The notes: generated from the sequence alone by a model not told the origin. Shown: positions 34,831 to 44,164, counted from the stretch's first letter. The stretch is DNA of 64,000 bases from Alcaligenes parafaecalis (GCF_026344135.1 NZ_JAPKNA010000004.1:248001-312000), one strand, 5' to 3'. A program made the numbers and translations.

Positions 34831-34925
34831 CCGGCCTATGCCAGAAAACTGAAAATAGAGTGGAAGGCCTAAGCAAAACGGCACAGTTTCATGCTGTACC
34901 TCTACCTAAGGTCCTGCCTTGAAAA

Positions 34926-35894
34926 CTAAATATCCAACACCAGCGGACCGCGTTTGCAGCGCGACACGCAGACCATCAAGCTGCGCCCCGCTGCACGCTC
35001 TTTTTCGGACAAGACACCATCCCGGTGATCAGCCTCGCCCTCCAGAATGCGGGTCTCGCACGAACCACACACACCGTCCTTGCAACTATGTTCAATACTG
35101 ATTCCGGCATCCAGCAAGGCATCCAGAATTGACTTGCCGGCTGGAACATGAATCGTCTTGTCGCTCTTGGCCAAACGAAGTTCAAACGCATCATCGACTA
35201 CATCCTGGCTCACGGGTACTGCCGCAAAGCGCTCAATATGCACGTTCTCATAGCCTAGAGCGTGGCAAGCCGCTTCAAAGGCCGCCAACATGGGCGCCGG
35301 TCCGCAGCAGTAGTAATGCGCGTCAGGCCCTCGACCCGCCAAAAGCGTTTGCAATTGTGGGGCCGAGCCCTGCTCTTGATCAAAGTGAAAATGGCAGGGA
35401 ATATCCCGGCTTTCACACAAGTCCTGAATCTCGGAGACAAAAGCTGCTTCACGGCGATTGCGAGCGCAGTAAAACAGCTCGGTCACCTGCCCTTGCGCGG
35501 CCAGTTTCTGCAGCATGCACCAAAGCGGCGTAATACCAATTCCCCCGGCAAGCAGCACCGACTTGGGGGCCTGCTCGATCAGGGCGAAATGATTGCGTGG
35601 CGCCGAGATCTCAATCGTTGCCCCCACCCGCAACTGCTCATGCACATAACACGACCCACCACGACTGTTGCGATCATGTAAAACCGCCACCACATAACGC
35701 TGCTCATCGGTATGGGAATTGCACAAGGAATAGTTGCGCACCAGGCCATTGGGCAGATACAAGTCAATGTGCGAGCCCGGCTCAAAAGGCGGGAACACCA
35801 ACTGCTCCGTTGCCGGACGGAACTCGACACTGACGATGCCATCTGCTTCATAACGCATGGCGTAAACGCGCGCCGTGAGCGTGGGGGTAGACAT
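34926..35894 (-). CDS. Rieske-oxygenase reductase (phthalate dioxygenase reductase/VanB type)
   Basis: A 322-residue flavin iron-sulfur protein. The N-terminal half is a ferredoxin-reductase-like flavin domain (NYSLCNSH for flavin binding), followed by the NAD domain with SVLLAGGIGITPLWCML, and a C-terminal plant-type [2Fe-2S] ferredoxin with CKDGVCGSCETRIL and a last Cys in LMVCVSRCKRG. It passes electrons from NAD(P)H to the Rieske oxygenase encoded 78 bp upstream. The domain order (flavin, NAD, ferredoxin) is that of class IA oxygenase reductases. Confidence 0.95.
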   Translation of the reverse strand: MSTPTLTARVYAMRYEADGIVSVEFRPATEQLVFPPFEPGSHIDLYLPNGLVRNYSLCNSHTDEQRYVVAVLHDRNSRGGSCYVHEQLRVGATIEISAPRNHFALIEQAPKSVLLAGGIGITPLWCMLQKLAAQGQVTELFYCARNRREAAFVSEIQDLCESRDIPCHFHFDQEQGSAPQLQTLLAGRGPDAHYYCCGPAPMLAAFEAACHALGYENVHIERFAAVPVSQDVVDDAFELRLAKSDKTIHVPAGKSILDALLDAGISIEHSCKDGVCGSCETRILEGEADHRDGVLSEKERAAGRSLMVCVSRCKRGPLVLDI

Positions 35895-35972
35895 AAGGGA
35901 ACACCTTGCCCACCATCAACAGCGGGCGATATCGGAAACACCAGCCCGCCACGCGGGCCACCTGCCAGAGAA

Positions 35973-36992
35973 TCAGATACTGGCCTCTACTTGTCCTTGC
36001 GCCAGCGAGCGCAGATGCCGACGCAAGCGCACAATGCCCAGATCATGCTGATACAGATTCTCGTAATCACGAGCATCCTGCTCCATGTCCTCCAACAAAA
36101 CACGATCCTGCTCCAGCACCTGCCAATGACGGGCTTCCAGACGATTGCGATACAGAAAACGCCAGGTATCCCGCTTCCAGCCCTTGGGCAGACGACGGAT
36201 GCGCCAGAAAAAGACGGAGCACATGAGATCATCAATAGGCGTCACACAGCCCACGATAATGAAGTTGCCACCAGGGCCACCGGTCTTTGGATAGGGAATC
36301 TCCAGACGCGTCCAATGCACTCCGGTATCCGCCCATTCAGTCCAGTCGAAGTTCACATCACGCTGGCCGTCCTTCTCGAACACGAAGCCAATATCAGTCT
36401 GACGAATGCTGAACTTGGCCTGGATCTCACCTTCGGCCATCGAGTGCGATTGCTTATGTAAAAAAGCGCCGTGCATCGGGTCCATGACGTTCTCAAGCAC
36501 GTAGCGGTAATCGCTCTTCCATTCGTTGTAGCAAAGGAAGCTGGAATAGGTTTCCTGATCAGCCAATTCTTCAGGCAGGACCAGCTCGGGGGGTTCGTCC
36601 ACCGGTAGGGCGTCGTTATACAGAAAAATCGTATCGGAGGCCTCTCGGACATGGAAACGGCGACCCGCCTGTGCCCCCTCCAGGGAGCACCCTGGGCTAC
36701 CCGGAACTCGCGTCACCACTCCATCGCTGCGCACTTCAATGCCGTGATAGGGGCAGGAAATACGGTCCCCCAACACCATCCCTTGTGACAGCGGTGCTCC
36801 TCGGTGTGGGCAGCGGTCCAGCAAAGCGTGAACCAGGCCTTTCGTATCGCGCCACAGCACAATCTTGTGCCCTAGACGACGCATGGCAACCGGAGTTTCT
36901 TTGATAAAAGAGGCAGGGCAAATCGGATACCACAAGTTCTTCAAACCAATCTTCAGAAGGTGATCAACAGCCTGGTCGGGCGTAGTGTTCAT
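35973..36992 (-). CDS. Rieske non-haem iron oxygenase, alpha subunit (VanA/phthalate-dioxygenase type)
   Basis: A 339-residue oxygenase. The Rieske centre is CPHRGAPLSQG with CPYHGIEV (Cys-x-His and Cys-x-x-His near residues 61-84). The mononuclear iron site is in ENVMDPMHGAFLHKQSH (two His plus a downstream acidic ligand). The protein is of the homo-oligomeric class that lacks a beta subunit, such as phthalate dioxygenase and vanillate demethylase. It should hydroxylate or demethylate an aromatic acid with electrons from the reductase next door. The ATG follows GGGGAGACTTCC. Confidence 0.95.
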   Translation of the reverse strand: MNTTPDQAVDHLLKIGLKNLWYPICPASFIKETPVAMRRLGHKIVLWRDTKGLVHALLDRCPHRGAPLSQGMVLGDRISCPYHGIEVRSDGVVTRVPGSPGCSLEGAQAGRRFHVREASDTIFLYNDALPVDEPPELVLPEELADQETYSSFLCYNEWKSDYRYVLENVMDPMHGAFLHKQSHSMAEGEIQAKFSIRQTDIGFVFEKDGQRDVNFDWTEWADTGVHWTRLEIPYPKTGGPGGNFIIVGCVTPIDDLMCSVFFWRIRRLPKGWKRDTWRFLYRNRLEARHWQVLEQDRVLLEDMEQDARDYENLYQHDLGIVRLRRHLRSLAQGQVEASI

Positions 36993-37036
36993 GGAAGTCT
37001 CCCCGGGTGGAATAGGTGGATGTCAGCGATCAAGCT

Positions 37037-37255
37037 TTACTGCGCCAATACGGCAATCGCATCGCTATAGTTTTCTGCTGTCCAGGCATGCCCATCAGGG
37101 GTCGCAATACCCTCACGATTGAGCTGTTCGACCAAACTGGCCAGGTCATGGGCACCCTTGGCAAAAGCACGCTCCAGCGCATCACCGAGCAGGTCTTCGT
37201 ACAAGGTAGGTTCGCGCTCCAGGGCTTGCTGGGGCTGGAGATATCGCACAGACAT
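37037..37255 (-). CDS. Recombinase-like helix-turn-helix microprotein
   Basis: A 72-residue protein between the Rieske oxygenase and extradiol dioxygenase genes, on the same strand and with a GAGGA ribosome-binding site before its ATG. Its C-terminal half, LVEQLNREGIATPDGHAW, matches the pattern of the 'recombinase' domain of large serine recombinases (ALNxxGIxTPxGxxW), but no catalytic domain is present. Small proteins of this kind are annotated beside Rieske oxygenases in other Burkholderiales, as I recall; their function is not known. It could be a regulator or an accessory subunit of the oxygenase. Confidence 0.75.
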   Translation of the reverse strand: MSVRYLQPQQALEREPTLYEDLLGDALERAFAKGAHDLASLVEQLNREGIATPDGHAWTAENYSDAIAVLAQ

Positions 37256-37345
37256 AATTCCTCCTCAAATACATTTAAAATGCCAAAAATTAGCGGGCTA
37301 ATCATCTCTCTGGAATCTGCCCGTTGGGCCGCTGCCCAATCCCTG

Positions 37346-38317
37346 CTATTTTTTCTCAGTTAAAAATGCGCCTTCGGGGGCCTGAGCCGCTTTCTGACGT
37401 CGGGTATGGCCATCCAGGCCCCCATCAATGGCCCATTCTGCAAATACAGTAGGGCCAGGCTCAAACTCCCGTGGCTCCCAGTCCGCCGTCAACTGATCTT
37501 CGTCAGCGTAATACTCGATCAGGCCACCGGCTGGATTACGGAAATACCAGAAATAGGCGGAAGAGACTGGATGCCGACCGGGACCCAATTGGGTTTCCCA
37601 ACCACAACGGGAGAAATGCAGCCCACCGCCAAAAACCTCATGAATATCGCGCACCGTAAAGGCCACATGATTGATGCCACGCTTGCCACTAGGTAGCTGC
37701 AGCAAAAATAGATCATGGTGTCCTCCATCCAGTGAGCAGCGCAGGAAAGCACCGCGACCGGGATAACGATCCGACGATACAAAACCCAGATGTTCCACAT
37801 AGAACTGTTCAACGCGCTCAACATCCGCCACAAAAAATACGACATGACCCACTTCAATCGGTGTGGCACGCTCGTAGATGGGAGCAGGCTGGTTCACGCG
37901 AGGACGCTCGCCCCAGGTATTCATGGCCGTACTGTCCACCTCCACCTCACGCTTGCGGGTGACCTGCAAAGCAATGGCCAAACCGTTCGGATCCTGGCAG
38001 GACACGCGACGCACATCCTGTACCAACGCGTCCGCGAAGCCGGGCTGATCACGCAGCGCAGCAGCGTAACGATCCAGATCAGCCTCATTTTCTACGCCCC
38101 ACACCACTTGACGCACGGTAGGCCCGTCTTCGATGGCAGCCGGTAATGACACATGCTGCGTATTCACGACCAGAACCGTGCAGCCATTCAGGCATTCAAA
38201 GCTCAAGGTATCGGTACTTTCGTGTACCAGGCTCAAGCCCCAGTCCTGAAAGAACTGACGAGACTCGGCCAGTGATTCCACACCGTAGGTAATCTGATCA
38301 ATGCCTAATATGCTCAT
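37346..38317 (-). CDS. Extradiol-type ring-cleavage dioxygenase (VOC family)
   Basis: A 323-residue protein of two vicinal-oxygen-chelate modules, like catechol 2,3-dioxygenases. Metal ligands in the C-terminal module are likely His in IEVGHVVFFVADV, His in INHVAFTVRD, and Glu in GGLIEYYAD. The N-terminal module (GIDQITYGVESLAES) is degenerate, as usual. The start at 38317 has GGAGCGGAG upstream; an ATG five codons earlier is in frame. It would cleave the catechol-like product of the Rieske oxygenase. Confidence 0.88.
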   Translation of the reverse strand: MSILGIDQITYGVESLAESRQFFQDWGLSLVHESTDTLSFECLNGCTVLVVNTQHVSLPAAIEDGPTVRQVVWGVENEADLDRYAAALRDQPGFADALVQDVRRVSCQDPNGLAIALQVTRKREVEVDSTAMNTWGERPRVNQPAPIYERATPIEVGHVVFFVADVERVEQFYVEHLGFVSSDRYPGRGAFLRCSLDGGHHDLFLLQLPSGKRGINHVAFTVRDIHEVFGGGLHFSRCGWETQLGPGRHPVSSAYFWYFRNPAGGLIEYYADEDQLTADWEPREFEPGPTVFAEWAIDGGLDGHTRRQKAAQAPEGAFLTEKK

Positions 38318-38431
38318 CTCCGCTCCATCCACATCCGTGTTTTATGGAATTGATCTTGCTGGGCCAGAAGGCGACCACTGCGCGCGTCCGGCGAGACCAG
38401 CAGCCTGATCCCTGCTCACCTGCATCCGGCC

Positions 38432-39919
38432 TTAGCGCGCCCAGGCGATCGGGTCTTCGTTCGTCCCCCAATACATACTTTTCTGTTCCATGTACTGCAA
38501 AATCCCGGCCCGGCCTTTCTCACGTCCCAAGCCCGAGTCTCGCCAGCCACCGAAAGGAGTGGCGACAGAAAACTGCTTGTAGGTATTGATCCAGACCGTC
38601 CCGGCTTGTACTTGTCGGCCCAAGCGCCAGGCACGCTTGAAATCCCGGCTCCAGATACCGCAGGCCAAGGCATACACACTGTCATTTGCCTGTTCGATCA
38701 AAGACTGCTCATCCTCGAAAGGCATGGCCACTAGTACAGGACCGAAGATTTCCTCCTGGGCCGTACGGGCTTGATTCGTCAGCCCTTCGATAATGGTGGG
38801 GGTGTAAAAATAACCGTTGCGCAGGCGACCACTCAAGCCGGCATGGTCAGGGCGTACCCCTCCACTACGAATCACCCCACCCTCAGAAATACCCAGCGCC
38901 ACATAGCGTTCAATGCTGTCTCGGTGCCGAGCACTGATCAGTGGTCCCATGTGGGTATCCTCACGAGCTGGATCCCCAACCCGCAAGGATTGCGCCCCCG
39001 CTGTCAGGCGGCTCAGAAACTTGTCGTAAATCGGGGCTGACACAAACAATCGAGAGCCCGCAATACAGGACTCACCCGAACTACTAAAAATGCCGTACAG
39101 CACACCGGCCACGGCGTGATCCAGGTCCGCATCGTCAAGCACAATCGTGGGCGACTTGCCACCCAGCTCCATGGACACTGGCATCATCTTGTCCGCAGCA
39201 ATACGAGCAATATGCTTGCCGGTACTGGTGCCGCCCGTAAAAGAAACGCGCTTGACCAGAGGGTGACGCGTGATCACATCCCCAATCACCGAGCCTTTGC
39301 CAGGCAACACACTAACCATGCCTGCAGGCACCCCGGCCTGCTCGCAAATCCGGGCCAATTCCAACGCCATCAAAGGGGTGGCTTCAGCGGGTTTCACCAC
39401 TATCGCATTGCCAGCGGCCAAAGCAGGCGCCATTTTTTGTGCTTCGCTGGCAATGGGTGAGTTCCAGGGTGTAATTGCCGCTACCACGCCCATCGGCTCG
39501 TACACGCTCATGGACACAAAAGAGCCACGAGAAGGAGTGATCGTTTCCTCCAGCGTTTCGCAGGCGGCTGCAAAGTACTGGAAGGTAGCAGCCGCGCTGG
39601 CAACCAAAGCACGGGTTTCAGTAATCGGCTTGCCATTATCCAGACGCTGCTTTTGCGCCAGGTCCTCGGCAGAAATACGAATCAAGGCCGCAATTCTGTG
39701 CAAAACTTTTGCGCGTTCATGTGGCAGCTTCTGTGCCCAGCCACTGCGCCGAAAAGCATGATCAGCGCCCTCAATCGCTTCCAGCACATCTTCTTCAGAT
39801 GCCGCACGCACACGTGCGACAGGTTCCCCCGTCGCCGGGTAAAGGCTTTCATACACCTCGCCATTGCCCTGACGCCACTGCCCTGCCACACAAATATCGA
39901 GCACGTTCTGAGAAATCAT
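38432..39919 (-). CDS. Aldehyde dehydrogenase (NAD(P)-dependent)
   Basis: A 495-residue member of the classical ALDH superfamily. Motifs: ITPWNSPIASEAQKMAPALAAGNAIVVKPAE for the cofactor fold, SFTGGTSTGKHIA, the general base Glu in MELGGKSP, and the catalytic Cys in SSGESCIAGSRL. The ATG at 39919 has GAGGATTTT upstream; in-frame codons before it overlap the preceding gene's end. It probably oxidises an aromatic or side-chain aldehyde released by the ThDP enzyme encoded upstream. Confidence 0.93.
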   Translation of the reverse strand: MISQNVLDICVAGQWRQGNGEVYESLYPATGEPVARVRAASEEDVLEAIEGADHAFRRSGWAQKLPHERAKVLHRIAALIRISAEDLAQKQRLDNGKPITETRALVASAAATFQYFAAACETLEETITPSRGSFVSMSVYEPMGVVAAITPWNSPIASEAQKMAPALAAGNAIVVKPAEATPLMALELARICEQAGVPAGMVSVLPGKGSVIGDVITRHPLVKRVSFTGGTSTGKHIARIAADKMMPVSMELGGKSPTIVLDDADLDHAVAGVLYGIFSSSGESCIAGSRLFVSAPIYDKFLSRLTAGAQSLRVGDPAREDTHMGPLISARHRDSIERYVALGISEGGVIRSGGVRPDHAGLSGRLRNGYFYTPTIIEGLTNQARTAQEEIFGPVLVAMPFEDEQSLIEQANDSVYALACGIWSRDFKRAWRLGRQVQAGTVWINTYKQFSVATPFGGWRDSGLGREKGRAGILQYMEQKSMYWGTNEDPIAWAR

Positions 39920-39944
39920 AAAATCCTCTAATCCTGTTGCTGAC

Positions 39945-40745
39945 TCAAATCGCCAAGGCATCGGCGTAGTTACGCAAAGCACGCACGGCACTAAACACTG
40001 TCAATGCCGATGTTTTAGGATTACTGGCCAAAGGCTTGTTGCTCATCGTCAGCGATAACTCGCCAAACGCGCCGCTGGCTTCCACGGTATGTGTATTACG
40101 TTTTGCCGCCGGGTCTGCCAACAAGCGCACCTGGGTCTGATCCAGGCCCAGTCCCGCCAGGGAAATGGTTGCCGCTACATTCGCGTTTTTAGGATAAAGA
40201 CGTGCGGCTTCACGAGCACTACCCTCAAAAATCACCGTGGACACAAGCAGACTATCCAGATCAAAAGCTTGTTCTGCAGGGGTGCCTTGCCAGGCATGAA
40301 CCGGTTTACGGCCTGTGTACACCACCTTGTCCAGACCACCGATACGGGCAGCGGCAATAGCGTCTACCGCGCCAATGGCACCAGCAATCAACTCCACACG
40401 TGTACCACCCATCATGGCAGCCGTTTCCAACTGCTCGACCATATCCAGGAAGGACAGAGCGCCAACAGAGGCCACGATGGCAGGCGTTCCACGGCGTAGG
40501 GCGGGCAGCACATGGCCTACAATCGCGGAATGCCCTGCCACTTCAAGCAGCAGGTCAATCCCCTGCTCGGGTACCTGGCTAACAATTTGCGCCTGCGGAG
40601 CAAAACGACCCACGATCTCCTGGGCCTGATCGACCCAGCCTGGCGGCACGATCACAGCGGCCACACGCAGGTTTTTGTCATTCTGGATTGTTTGTAGCAG
40701 AGCCGCTCCTATGGCCCCGCAACCAATCACTGCAATATTCAGCAT
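39945..40745 (-). CDS. Aspartate-dehydrogenase-like protein (AspDH/NadX family)
   Basis: A 266-residue NAD(P)-binding protein. The N terminus IAVIGCGAIGAALLQ is a Rossmann motif; the family marker AGAIGAVDAIAAARIGGLDKVVYTGRKP and the C-terminal NPKTSALTVFSAVRALRN fit L-aspartate dehydrogenases. In other genomes this family makes iminoaspartate for NAD synthesis, but no nadA or nadC is nearby. In this catabolic operon it may instead oxidise an amino-acid-like intermediate. The ATG has GGGGAG at six bases. Confidence 0.85.
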   Translation of the reverse strand: MLNIAVIGCGAIGAALLQTIQNDKNLRVAAVIVPPGWVDQAQEIVGRFAPQAQIVSQVPEQGIDLLLEVAGHSAIVGHVLPALRRGTPAIVASVGALSFLDMVEQLETAAMMGGTRVELIAGAIGAVDAIAAARIGGLDKVVYTGRKPVHAWQGTPAEQAFDLDSLLVSTVIFEGSAREAARLYPKNANVAATISLAGLGLDQTQVRLLADPAAKRNTHTVEASGAFGELSLTMSNKPLASNPKTSALTVFSAVRALRNYADALAI

Positions 40746-40760
40746 CTTGGTCTCCCCTGT

Positions 40761-42467
40761 TTATGGGTTCCCGACCAAGGCGGGAATCTGGTTCAGGATA
40801 TTGACGGGGGGACCCGCAAAGCGGCCTTTGAAACTGCCGATGGACACCATGTCAATTTCCAAGATGAAGGGGCCTTGAGTCCTCAGCCCCTGCTCCAGCA
40901 ACGCAGGCAGATCATCCATTTTCTGCACACACGCGTGGGGCAACTGCAAGGACGCACACAACTGGCTATAGTCAGGCGTGTGCAGGTCTACATAACAGCG
41001 GCGGCCACCATATTGCGCATCCTGAATGTTCTTGATAACGCCATAGCCCTGGTCGTTCATCAACACAATCAGCATATTGGCTTTCTCCTGCACAGCCGTG
41101 GCCAACTCACCCAGATTCAGGATGAAACCACCATCGCCAGCCAGACACAGGGTTTTACGTCCGGACTGCGTCGCTTGCGCACCGACTGCGGCACCAATTG
41201 CCATCGGCATGCCTTGACCAATCCCGCCCCCTGTCGCATGCACCCCGGCATCAGCCTCAAAAATGCGTAGTTCGCGATTGCCCCAGGTACTGTTGGAAAT
41301 CGTGACATCGCGCACCCAGTTAAAGCTGCGTCCGGCCAACTTTTGCAGTTGTCGCACCAGATCGGTATAGGGGCCCAGACCATCATGAAGGCTGGCGACC
41401 GCCGCCTTGCGAGCCAAGGCCAGGTCCTCCAATAACTGGGGATCTGCCTGATAGCCCTGAACTTCCAAACGGTCCGCCAAACCGCTCAACACCCGCTGAG
41501 CATCCCCACAAACAAAGTCATCGCTCACATAGCCACGACCTTGCGCTTCGGCATCGACATCGCAGCGATACAAGGGGTGGGGCAACTTCAACTCATACCT
41601 TAGGGTTTCGTTGCTGCGCAGGCGTGATCCCACCACCAGCATGGCATCACAGCTCTGGTAGAAATCCTCGACGGGCTTATGAATGTTGTAGGCTCCCAGC
41701 GTACCCGCATCGTCCTCAGGCACAATGCCCCGGCCTTGCACTGTGGTAACCACACCAAATCCCAGTTTTTGCAACCGGCGTACGGCTGCTCCTGCCTTGC
41801 GTGCGCCGCCCCCCAGCCATAGCAAAGGACGGCGTGCTGTGGCCAAAGACTGCGCCAGACGATCCAGCGCAGCAGCTTGCGGCTCGGCACAAGCAATCGG
41901 CAATGGCGACAGATCCAGTGGAACGGGAATCAACGATTGCTGAATATCAATGGGAATTTCCACACTGACCGGTCCCGTCGGTGCCGTCAATGCGCACTGC
42001 ACCGCCTGCTTGAGTACACCCAACACATTGTCGGCGCTACGGACCCGAAAGGCCGCCTTGGATACCGCTTCCAACATCGTCAACTGATCTGGGGCCTCGT
42101 GGATGTAGGCCATTTTCTGATCCAGAAAATGAGTTTCGATCTGGCCGGTAATATGCAGCAAAGGCGAGCCTGCGGTATAGGCCTCAACCAGGCTGCCCGC
42201 AATATTGCCTGCAGCGGGACCGGTGCTGGTCAGGCAAACACCCAAGCTGGAGGTCGAGCGCGCGTAAGCATCGGCCATATTGCCCGCACCAGCTTCGCCA
42301 CGAGCAGGCACAAAACGAATCTGCTCACGCTGGGCAAAGGCATCCAAAATGGGCATGTTATGAATGGAAATAACGCCGAAGGCGGTCTTTACATCACACT
42401 GCTCCAAAAACGCCGCTACGACGGCTCCAACCGTAATGAGCGGCTGTGTATGTGGGGCGTTATGCAT
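40761..42467 (-). CDS. Thiamine-diphosphate-dependent enzyme (acetolactate synthase/decarboxylase family)
   Basis: A 568-residue ThDP enzyme. The N-terminal domain carries the catalytic Glu in ARGEAGAGNMADAYAR and STGPAAGNIAGSLVEAY; the central domain binds a nucleotide or is structural (LWLGGGARKAGAAVRRL); the C-terminal domain has the ThDP motif GDGGFILNLGELATAVQEKA...NDQGYG. The family includes acetolactate synthases and 2-oxo-acid decarboxylases such as benzoylformate decarboxylase. With the adjoining aldehyde dehydrogenase, decarboxylation of an aryl 2-oxo acid to an aldehyde is a reasonable guess. The ATG at 42467 overlaps the SDR gene by eight bases. Confidence 0.9.
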   Translation of the reverse strand: MHNAPHTQPLITVGAVVAAFLEQCDVKTAFGVISIHNMPILDAFAQREQIRFVPARGEAGAGNMADAYARSTSSLGVCLTSTGPAAGNIAGSLVEAYTAGSPLLHITGQIETHFLDQKMAYIHEAPDQLTMLEAVSKAAFRVRSADNVLGVLKQAVQCALTAPTGPVSVEIPIDIQQSLIPVPLDLSPLPIACAEPQAAALDRLAQSLATARRPLLWLGGGARKAGAAVRRLQKLGFGVVTTVQGRGIVPEDDAGTLGAYNIHKPVEDFYQSCDAMLVVGSRLRSNETLRYELKLPHPLYRCDVDAEAQGRGYVSDDFVCGDAQRVLSGLADRLEVQGYQADPQLLEDLALARKAAVASLHDGLGPYTDLVRQLQKLAGRSFNWVRDVTISNSTWGNRELRIFEADAGVHATGGGIGQGMPMAIGAAVGAQATQSGRKTLCLAGDGGFILNLGELATAVQEKANMLIVLMNDQGYGVIKNIQDAQYGGRRCYVDLHTPDYSQLCASLQLPHACVQKMDDLPALLEQGLRTQGPFILEIDMVSIGSFKGRFAGPPVNILNQIPALVGNP

Positions 42468-43293
42468 GACGGGACAAACCTCCAGAAATATCAATGAAGC
42501 TACCTGTCGTATAGGAAGCCAGGGGAGAGGAAAGAAAAACAATTGCGTTGGCAGCCTCGTGGGGTTTGCCAAGACGAGCTAAAGGAATCTGCTTGTTGCA
42601 CGCCAATTGCGTACTCCACTGCCCCCAACTTAGCCCCGCATCTTCACGGCCGTCGAAGCGTCGTCGCCACTGCCCGGATTCCACAAGACCAATCAAAATG
42701 CTGTTGACTCGCAATCCATCTGGCGCAAATTCCGTGGCCATGGACCGCACCAGGCTAAGCAAACCCGCCCGCGCAGCCGAGGTCGCCACCATATGCGGTT
42801 CCGGCTGGCGCGCCAGAAGGGAGTTGACGCAAACAATCGCTGCATCTCCATGAACAACTCGCTGGGCACGTAACTGCGGCAAATACGCACGGGTGGGGTT
42901 CAACACGGAAAAGAACTTCAAATCCAGTTCCGCACGCCAGTCCTCATCACTGGTGCTGGCAAAGGTCGAGACCCGTCCCTGACCCGCGTTATTAACCAAT
43001 ATGGAGGCAGCTCCCAGCGTCTCCTGGCTGGCCTGTGCAAACTGGTTCACCTGTTGCTCATCAAGCACATCGCACACCTGGGTGTACAACTGCACATGGG
43101 GTACCGCCTGCTCAAGCAGGTCACGAGCGGCAGCCAGGCGTTGTGCATTGCGACCACAAAATGCCACTGCAGCGCCGGATTGCGCCAGGATACGCACGGT
43201 CTCCAGACCTATGCCTGAAGAGCCTCCTGTCACGATAGCCACACGCCCAGCGAGCATATCGCTGGAGAACCCTAGCCCTTGATCAGCCTGCAT
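42460..43293 (-). CDS. SDR-family protein lacking the Tyr-x-x-x-Lys pair
   Basis: A 277-residue short-chain dehydrogenase/reductase fold: TGGSSGIGLETVR for NAD(P) binding, NNAGQG, a Ser at CVNSLLAR, and the C-terminal GLRVNSILIGLVESGQW. The position that normally holds Tyr-x-x-x-Lys reads T-SAA-R, so the catalytic Tyr and Lys are both replaced. The protein may be a non-redox member (lyase, isomerase or structural partner) or use other residues. It lies directly upstream of, and overlaps, the ThDP-enzyme gene. Confidence 0.88.
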   Translation of the reverse strand: MQADQGLGFSSDMLAGRVAIVTGGSSGIGLETVRILAQSGAAVAFCGRNAQRLAAARDLLEQAVPHVQLYTQVCDVLDEQQVNQFAQASQETLGAASILVNNAGQGRVSTFASTSDEDWRAELDLKFFSVLNPTRAYLPQLRAQRVVHGDAAIVCVNSLLARQPEPHMVATSAARAGLLSLVRSMATEFAPDGLRVNSILIGLVESGQWRRRFDGREDAGLSWGQWSTQLACNKQIPLARLGKPHEAANAIVFLSSPLASYTTGSFIDISGGLSRHA

Positions 43294-43360
43294 GGTTTTC
43301 TGTCTCCTTCCTCAAGCCCCAGGCTGATCGCTCATCACGACTCAGACCACCTGCAAGGCG

Positions 43361-44164
43361 TTAACTATGGGGGGAATGCCGAACCAACTCCGAGAGTTCC
43401 GCCGCAGCCGACTTGACTTGATCAATCATCTCGTCCAGGCGCTCACCTTCAAAATTTGCAGCCATGGCCGTCACGCCCAAAGCCGCCGTTACCTTGCCTG
43501 CCCGATTAAAAACAGGGCCAGCAATGGTTGAAATCGTAGATTCAAAATAGCCTTCGCTCAGTGCGTAGCCCTGTTCCCGTATGGCCTGACACATGTCATA
43601 CAACTGCGACACTGTGGCCGGGGTATGGGACGTAAAACGCTCCAGCTCCGGCTCGGGATACAACTCTTTGAGCTCGTCCAGGCTGAGCTGGCTCAGTAGC
43701 ACATGGCCCAGCACTGTGGCATGGGCAGGCAAACGGGTGCCGACCGTGACAGAGCTGACAAACGGTGTGGGTGCCGCAATACGAGACACGTACACAATCG
43801 AGCGCAAGTCACGGACGACCAGATTACAGGGCAGGCGAACCTGCTCACAGAGGCGCTCCATCACAGGGCGGCCCAACTCGGTCACATCAAGCGAGGCAAC
43901 ATACTCAAAACCCAGGCGCAACACGCCCACACTCAAACGATAATCTCGACCATTATCGGTACGCTCCACAAAGCCCATCCCTTCCAGCGTAGACAGCAGG
44001 CGAAATACAGTGGATCGGGGCAGATCCAGCCTCCGGGCCAGCTCCGGCGCACCCAAGGTGCTTTGGTCCCGGCTGAACTGGGTCAGAATCAACAAACCAC
44101 GCTCCAGAGCGGGTACGGTATAACGGTCGGCACTACTATCGTTCTTGATTACTTCACTGCTCAT
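43361..44164 (-). CDS. IclR-family transcriptional regulator
   Basis: A 267-residue regulator. An N-terminal winged helix (GAPELARRLDLPRSTVFRLLSTLEGMGFV) precedes an effector domain with LPCNLVVRDLRSIVYVSRI and GYALSEGYFESTISTIAGPVFN. The ATG at 44164 has CCAGGAG before it and overlaps the hydrolase gene end by 11 bp. IclR proteins often control aromatic catabolism in response to the substrate; being inside the operon, it probably autoregulates. Confidence 0.93.
   Translation of the reverse strand: MSSEVIKNDSSADRYTVPALERGLLILTQFSRDQSTLGAPELARRLDLPRSTVFRLLSTLEGMGFVERTDNGRDYRLSVGVLRLGFEYVASLDVTELGRPVMERLCEQVRLPCNLVVRDLRSIVYVSRIAAPTPFVSSVTVGTRLPAHATVLGHVLLSQLSLDELKELYPEPELERFTSHTPATVSQLYDMCQAIREQGYALSEGYFESTISTIAGPVFNRAGKVTAALGVTAMAANFEGERLDEMIDQVKSAAAELSELVRHSPHS

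Noticed and set aside
37037..37255. Remnant of an integrase or transposon
   Set aside because: The recombinase-like microprotein has its own ribosome-binding site, correct operon spacing and no catalytic remnant or inverted repeats around it, so a fixed small gene is more likely than decay.
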